DNA of 9,686 bases from an uncultured Rothia sp. (GTDB taxonomy: Bacteria > Actinomycetota > Actinomycetes > Actinomycetales > Micrococcaceae). The translations under genes were made by a program, and so were the position numbers. The notes beneath the pieces were generated by a model. That model had not been told where the DNA came from. It was given only the letters and a program-made list of their open reading frames with translations, and did not search any database. Within the stretch, counting starts at the first letter, position 1. The number at the start of each line of letters is the position of its first letter. Below, one piece after another: positions 5,390 to 9,686 of the stretch. The stretch is taken from positions 1 through 9,686 of the forward strand of contig CALGXU010000450.1 in the NCBI GenBank assembly GCA_937935205.1, read 5' to 3'.

Positions 5390-8300
5390 GTGCCAAATCT
5401 GCCAGAACATCTGGTGCCTGAGGAATTTGCCGGTAACGAATGGTTCGTTGAAGAACAGTACGAGCGTTACCAGAAGGACAAGAACCTCGTGGACCCTTCA
5501 TGGTGGCCCATTTTTGAGACCATCGACAAGGCGCTGGGAGGCGCCGGTACCGCTAGTGCAGCTCCTGCTGCGGCACCCGCCGCACCGGCTGCACCTGCCG
5601 CACCTGTAGCAACTCCCGCCCCCGCGGCACCGAAGCCTGCGGCTGCGCCTGCTAACCCCACCCCTCCCGCTGCTACCAAGAAGGCTGAACCTGTGGAACC
5701 TGCTGAAGACAAGATTGTCCCCCTCCGCGGCCCTGCTAAGGCAGTCGTCACGACCATGGAAGAGTCGCTGACTGTCCCCACCGCAACCACCGTTCGTGCG
5801 GTCCCCGCAAAGCTGCTCATTGAGAACCGTGCTGCTATCAACAAGTACCTGGCAAGCACCCGCGGCGGCAAGGTTTCCTTCACCCACATTATTGGTTACG
5901 CGGTCATCCGCGCCGTTGCGGCTATGCCCTCCATGAACGTGACCTACAACGTGGATGAGAAGGGCAAGCCCGTTGCAATCCACAACGCGCACGTGAACTT
6001 TGGTCTGGCTATTGACCTGCCCCGCCCCGATGGTTCCCGTAACCTGGTCGTTCCGAACCTCAAGGGTGCTGAGCAGCTGAGCTTCCGCGAGTTCTGGGAA
6101 GCCTACAACGACATCGTTAAGCGTGGCCGTAACGGCGCGCTGACCATTGAGGACTTCCGCGGCACCACTGTTTCGCTGACCAACCCCGGTGGTATCGGTA
6201 CCGTCCACTCGGTGCCCCGCCTCTCCAAGGGCCAGGCAGCCATCATCGGTGTGGGTGCTCTGGAGTACCCGGCTGAGTTCCGCGGCCTGTCCGAGAAGCT
6301 CATCACCCAGCAGGGCCTGTCCAAGATCATCACCCTGACCAGCACCTACGACCACCGCGTCATTCAGGGTGCAGGTTCCGGTGAGTTCCTGAAGCTGGTT
6401 GAGCACTACCTGCTCGGCGGCGACGACTTCTACGACGCAATCTTCCGCGACCTGAAGGTTCCTTTCGAGCCGGTTCGTTGGGCACGCGACAACCACGTCG
6501 ATGACGCTCAGGAAATTTCCAAGGTTGCACGTATCCAGCAGCTGATTCACGCTTACCGCGTGCACGGCCACCTGACCGCAGCAACCAACCCCGTTGGTTA
6601 CAAGATGCGTTCGCACCCGGACCTGAAGCTGGAGAACTACGGCCTGACCCTGTGGGATCTGGACCGCGTCTACCCGACCGGTGGCTTCGGCGGTGCCGAG
6701 CGTCTGCCGCTGCGCACCATCCTGGAGCGTCTGCACGAGGCATACTCCGGTTCTCTGTCCGTTGAGTACATGTACTCTGAGGACCCCGAGGTTCGCGCAT
6801 GGTTCCAGGAGCGTCTGGAGCGCGGCGTTGCTAAGCCGACCCGCGAGGAGCAGCTGCGTGTTCTCTCCAAGCTGGTTGAGGCTGAGGCATTCGAGAACTT
6901 CCTGCAGACCAAGTACCTGGGCCAGAAGCGCTTCTCCCTGGAGGGCGGCGAGTCCCTGATTCCGCTGCTGGATGCTGTTCTGGACAAGGCCGCTAACAAC
7001 GACCTGAAGGGCGTTGCCATTGGTATGGCACACCGCGGTCGCCTGAACGTGCTGACCAACATTGCTGGTAAGTCCTACGCTCAGATTTTCCGTGAGTTCT
7101 CCGGCACCGCAGCACCCTACGAGGGCGGCTCCGGTGACGTGAAGTACCACCTCGGTACCGAGGGTGTCTTCACCTCCGATTCCGGTAAGCAGACCCAGGT
7201 TTACGTGGCTGCTAACCCCTCGCACCTTGAGGCTGCAAACACCGTGCTCGAGGGTATCGTCCGCGCTAAGCAGGATGTCTACCGCGAGCAGGGCGTTGAG
7301 GGCCACCCGGTCCTGCCGATTCTGATTCACGGTGACGCAGCGTTCGCTGGCCAGGGCATCGTCATGGAGACCCTGCAGATGGCTGGCCTGCGTGCGTACA
7401 CCACCGGCGGTACCCTGCACGTTGTGGTGAACAACCAGATTGGCTTCACCACCCTGCCGAACGACGGCCGCACCGCAACCCACGCCTCCGACATTGCGCG
7501 TATGACTAAGGCTCCGGTCTTCCACGTCAACGCTGATGACCCGGACGCAGTGGTTCGCGTCGCACGCCTGGCATTCGAGTACCGCGAGCGCTTTGGTCGC
7601 GACGTTGTCATTGACCTGATTTGCTACCGCCGCCGCGGTCACAACGAGGCTGATGATCCGTCGATGACCCAGCCGAAGATGTACCAGGACATCGACGCTC
7701 TGCCCTCGACCCGCACCCTGTACGCACAGGATCTGGTCGGTCGTGGCGATGTCTCCCAGGAGGAGGCAGACGAGGTTCTGGACTCCTACCACTCGAAGCT
7801 GGACGCTATCTTCGTCGAGACTCAGTCTTCGGCACCGGCTCCTGCTGGCGCGCACGTTTCCGGTCTGGAACTGCCCGCAGCCCAGCAGAACACCGAGGTC
7901 GTTCACGGCGGTAAGACTGCAATCTCCCGCGAGACCCTGCAGCACATCGCTGATGCGTTCGGTAAGGCTCCCGAGGGCTTCACCGTCCACAAGAAGCTGA
8001 AGAAGCTCATGGACCAGCGCGTTGAGATGGGCCGCACCGGCAACATCAACTGGGGTATGGGCGAACTGCTCGCCTTCGGTTCACTGCTGATGGAGGGCAC
8101 CGACGTTCGTATGAGCGGTCAGGATGTTCAGCGCGGTACCTTCGTTCAGCGTCACGCTGTTCTGCACGACCACATCACTGATGAAGAGTGGTCGCCGCTG
8201 GAGCACCTCTCTGAGAACCAGGGCAAGTTCCGTATCTACAACTCCTTCCTCTCTGAGTACGGCGTTCTCGGCTTTGAGTACGGCTACTCGGTGGAGCGCC

Positions 8301-9067
8301 CCGACTCGCTCGTGGTGTGGGAGGCTCAGTTCGGTGACTTCGCGAACGGCGCTCAGACCATCATTGATGAGTTCGTGTCTTCCTCCGAGCAGAAGTGGGG
8401 CCAGCGTTCCTCGCTGGTTATGCTGCTTCCTCACGGCTACGAGGGTCAGGGCCCTGACCACTCCTCGGCTCGTGTTGAGCGTTACCTGCAGCTGTGCGCT
8501 GAGAACAACATGACCGTGGCTTGCCCCTCGACTCCGGCTTCGCACTTCCACCTGCTGCGTCGCCACTCTCAGCACCGTCCGTACAAGCCGCTCGTGGTGA
8601 TCAGCCCCAAGCAGCTGCTGCGTCTGAAGGCTGCTGCCTCCTCCATCGAGGACTTCACCGAGGGTTCGTTCCAGCCAGTGATTGGTGACCGTTCGGGTAT
8701 TAACCCGGCTCAGGTTGAGCGTGTGGTCTTCGTGTCCGGCCGTCTCTACTACGATCTGGAGGCGGAGCGCGAGCGCCGCGGCGACACCAAGACCGCTATT
8801 GTCTCGGTCGAGCAGCTGTACCCGCTGCCCGAGCAGGAGATTAAGGAGCAGCTGGCTCTGTACTCGAACGCTACCGACGTTGTGTGGGCTCAGGACGAGC
8901 CTGCTAACCAGGGTCAGTGGCCGTTCATGGCTGTGAACCTGTTGCCGCTGCTTGACCGCCGCGTGCGTCTTGCTTCCCGTGCTGCTGCGGCTTCCCCGGC
9001 TGCCGGTACCGGCAAGCTGCACGCAGCTGAGGCTGAGGCTCTGTTCAACCAGGTCTTCGAAGGCTAA
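5390..9067 (+). CDS. kgd: Multifunctional 2-oxoglutarate dehydrogenase/decarboxylase (E2-like domain fused to E1)
   Basis: Kgd (OdhA/SucA) decarboxylates 2-oxoglutarate with ThDP and Mg2+ in the TCA cycle and, with lipoylated E2 and Lpd partners, yields succinyl-CoA. From the GTG start the 1,225 residues comprise an N-terminal docking segment (about 15-45, EWFVEEQYERYQ...DPSWWPIF), an Ala/Pro-rich linker (about 50-99), an acyltransferase-like domain (about 108-354) with the E2 motif DHRVIQG (catalytic-type H322), and the E1 part (about 375-1225). E1 motifs seen are HRGRLNVL (H548), GDAAFAGQG (648-656) and NNQIGFTT (681-688) for ThDP/Mg2+, RRRGHNEADDPSM, EAQFGDFANGAQ (from 978) and LLPHGYEGQGPDHSSAR. 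No lipoyl domain is present, as usual for this fusion; it must be supplied by a separate E2. Length matches the mycobacterial enzyme (about 1,230). In relatives acetyl-CoA activates it and the FHA protein GarA/OdhI inhibits it; neither regulator is encoded here. It appears monocistronic. Confidence 0.97.
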   Translation: MPNLPEHLVPEEFAGNEWFVEEQYERYQKDKNLVDPSWWPIFETIDKALGGAGTASAAPAAAPAAPAAPAAPVATPAPAAPKPAAAPANPTPPAATKKAEPVEPAEDKIVPLRGPAKAVVTTMEESLTVPTATTVRAVPAKLLIENRAAINKYLASTRGGKVSFTHIIGYAVIRAVAAMPSMNVTYNVDEKGKPVAIHNAHVNFGLAIDLPRPDGSRNLVVPNLKGAEQLSFREFWEAYNDIVKRGRNGALTIEDFRGTTVSLTNPGGIGTVHSVPRLSKGQAAIIGVGALEYPAEFRGLSEKLITQQGLSKIITLTSTYDHRVIQGAGSGEFLKLVEHYLLGGDDFYDAIFRDLKVPFEPVRWARDNHVDDAQEISKVARIQQLIHAYRVHGHLTAATNPVGYKMRSHPDLKLENYGLTLWDLDRVYPTGGFGGAERLPLRTILERLHEAYSGSLSVEYMYSEDPEVRAWFQERLERGVAKPTREEQLRVLSKLVEAEAFENFLQTKYLGQKRFSLEGGESLIPLLDAVLDKAANNDLKGVAIGMAHRGRLNVLTNIAGKSYAQIFREFSGTAAPYEGGSGDVKYHLGTEGVFTSDSGKQTQVYVAANPSHLEAANTVLEGIVRAKQDVYREQGVEGHPVLPILIHGDAAFAGQGIVMETLQMAGLRAYTTGGTLHVVVNNQIGFTTLPNDGRTATHASDIARMTKAPVFHVNADDPDAVVRVARLAFEYRERFGRDVVIDLICYRRRGHNEADDPSMTQPKMYQDIDALPSTRTLYAQDLVGRGDVSQEEADEVLDSYHSKLDAIFVETQSSAPAPAGAHVSGLELPAAQQNTEVVHGGKTAISRETLQHIADAFGKAPEGFTVHKKLKKLMDQRVEMGRTGNINWGMGELLAFGSLLMEGTDVRMSGQDVQRGTFVQRHAVLHDHITDEEWSPLEHLSENQGKFRIYNSFLSEYGVLGFEYGYSVERPDSLVVWEAQFGDFANGAQTIIDEFVSSSEQKWGQRSSLVMLLPHGYEGQGPDHSSARVERYLQLCAENNMTVACPSTPASHFHLLRRHSQHRPYKPLVVISPKQLLRLKAAASSIEDFTEGSFQPVIGDRSGINPAQVERVVFVSGRLYYDLEAERERRGDTKTAIVSVEQLYPLPEQEIKEQLALYSNATDVVWAQDEPANQGQWPFMAVNLLPLLDRRVRLASRAAAASPAAGTGKLHAAEAEALFNQVFEG

Positions 9068-9105
9068 GGGCTTCTACTACTAAACCGCTAAGGTTTTAGC
9101 TCTTC

Positions 9106-9153
9106 AAAACCCGTCTTCCCGTCAGATGTTTCTGGTGGGTAGACGGGTTTTTT
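9106..9153 (+). terminator. Rho-independent terminator of kgd
   Basis: A 15-bp stem pairs AAAACCCGTCTTCCC (9106-9120) with GGGTAGACGGGTTTT (9137-9151), with a single T-T mismatch and a 16-nt loop that may fold further (CAG with CTG). A run of six T follows at 9148-9153. It begins 39 nt after the kgd TAA. A weaker hairpin CTAAACC/GGTTTTAG at 9080-9098 precedes it. Confidence 0.93.
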
Positions 9154-9201
9154 AGTCTCGGATACTTGCCGGATAGGGTATGAAGTTCGAAAAGAGGCCG
9201 G

Positions 9202-9233
9202 TAAGCGCTTATCCTAGATATAAAGACTATTAC
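9202..9233 (+). promoter_or_regulatory. Possible promoter/operator region before the SGNH-like gene
   Basis: Because the kgd terminator closes the previous transcript, the next gene needs its own promoter between 9154 and 9287. The best -10-like hexamers are TAGATA (9215-9220) and TATAAA (9219-9224), both without a recognisable -35. A perfect 10-bp palindrome TAAGCGCTTA (9202-9211) lies just upstream. The assignment is weak. Confidence 0.25.
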
Positions 9234-9287
9234 TCACGTGCCTTGCCGCCTCTCACGGCGGGCGCATACTGCAGAAGAAAGAATTCC

Positions 9288-9686
9288 GTGGAGCAACGCA
9301 ATATTCGAATTGTGGCAGTCGGCGATGACCTGCTCGCCGGTGTTGGCGATCCCCGTACCCTCGGCTGGTTTGGCCGTGTTATGGCGCGCACCCCGCAGAC
9401 CACTGCATCCATTGCGGCATATAACCTTGCCGCACCCAATGAAGGTAGCGAGCAGCTGAATGCTCGCTGGTTCGAGGAGGCGCGCCGCCGCTTCGTTCCC
9501 GGTGCTGATAACCGCCTCATTATTGCTCCGTCGACCTTTGACATTGATTTGGGTCTGACCAGCGCTCGTTCGCGTTTGAACCTGGCGAACATTGTGGACA
9601 TGGCGTCGCAGAACAACATTAAGGTTCTGGTTGTTGGTCCGCCGCCGACCCTGGACGCTGAGCGTAACCGCCGTATCGCTGACCTG
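9288..9686 (+). CDS. SGNH/GDSL-like hydrolase-family protein, 5' part, with altered active-site blocks
   Basis: The first 133 codons are visible; the gene runs off the right edge. The protein starts MEQRNIRIVAVGDDLLAGVG (GTG start read as Met), then GWFGRVMART, a Gly-containing NLAAPNEGS, a block LIIAPSTFDIDLG and VVGPPPTLDAERNRRIADL. The order and spacing follow the SGNH esterase/lipase fold: block I near 12-15, block II near 47-53, block III near 80-86. The nucleophile Ser of GDSL is Asp14 (GDDL), and the block III GxND reads TFD, so the oxyanion Asn is also missing. Either this is a non-catalytic or differently acting subfamily, or the fold assignment is only approximate. The start is GTG 9288 with a purine-rich AGAAGAAAG at 9273-9281; no ATG or GTG is in frame further upstream. 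The catalytic Asp/His block would lie outside the window. Confidence 0.75.
   Translation, partial: MEQRNIRIVAVGDDLLAGVGDPRTLGWFGRVMARTPQTTASIAAYNLAAPNEGSEQLNARWFEEARRRFVPGADNRLIIAPSTFDIDLGLTSARSRLNLANIVDMASQNNIKVLVVGPPPTLDAERNRRIADL

Noticed and set aside
5550..5700. Ala/Pro-rich stretch considered as a lipoyl-domain remnant or an insertion
   Set aside because: It is the flexible linker normal for this fused enzyme; no lipoyl-lysine motif is present.
5498..7990. 830-codon open frame antisense to kgd
   Set aside because: It is an echo of the strong codon bias of kgd on the other strand; the product has no recognisable domain and kgd is unmistakable.
8081..9022. 313-codon open frame antisense to the kgd C-terminal part
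   Set aside because: Same cause: low-complexity Leu/Val/Arg product lying wholly opposite a well-supported gene.

Overview
The window looks like chromosomal DNA of a moderately GC-rich actinomycete. The strongest marker is a single ~1,225-residue Kgd/OdhA protein that fuses an acyltransferase-like domain to 2-oxoglutarate dehydrogenase E1. This fusion is characteristic of Actinomycetota such as Mycobacterium, Corynebacterium and Micrococcales. GTG starts, C-ending codons in highly expressed genes, and overall similarity to Micrococcaceae proteins suggest a Rothia-like organism. That genus is an inference from memory and was not tested by a search.

Layout. (1) Positions 1-2013, minus strand: a metal-ion ABC importer operon in the order binding lipoprotein (1006-2013), ATPase (106-1005), permease (1-109, cut by the window edge). 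The genes are joined by a 0-nt junction and a 4-nt ATGA overlap. (2) 2014-2386: a regulatory gap holding the importer's likely promoter with a DtxR-like box, the rho-independent terminator of the next operon, and a small block of tandem repeats. (3) 2387-4800, minus strand: two overlapping CNNM/CorB-type ('hemolysin family') membrane proteins, one with and one without the C-terminal CorC/HlyC domain. A possible leaderless 66-codon ORF (4791-4991) runs into the start of the first. (4) 4801-5389: a divergent control region with candidate promoters in both directions, a 16-bp perfect palindrome and several hairpins. (5) 5390-9067, plus strand: kgd, followed by a strong terminator at 9106-9153. 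(6) 9288 to the window end, plus strand: the first 133 codons of an SGNH/GDSL-like protein whose expected catalytic serine is replaced by aspartate.

How the genes fit together. The minus-strand half is concerned with divalent cations: an importer for Zn, Mn or Fe, and a CNNM pair linked to Mg or other cation flux. Kgd is a central TCA-cycle enzyme and needs ThDP and Mg2+, but nothing in the sequence shows co-regulation with the metal genes. No mobile element, CRISPR array, tRNA or rRNA was seen. The most distinctive signals are the altered GDSL active site, the possible leaderless ORFs on both sides of the divergent region, the palindrome upstream of kgd, and the DtxR-like box next to a perfect TTGACA upstream of the metal importer.
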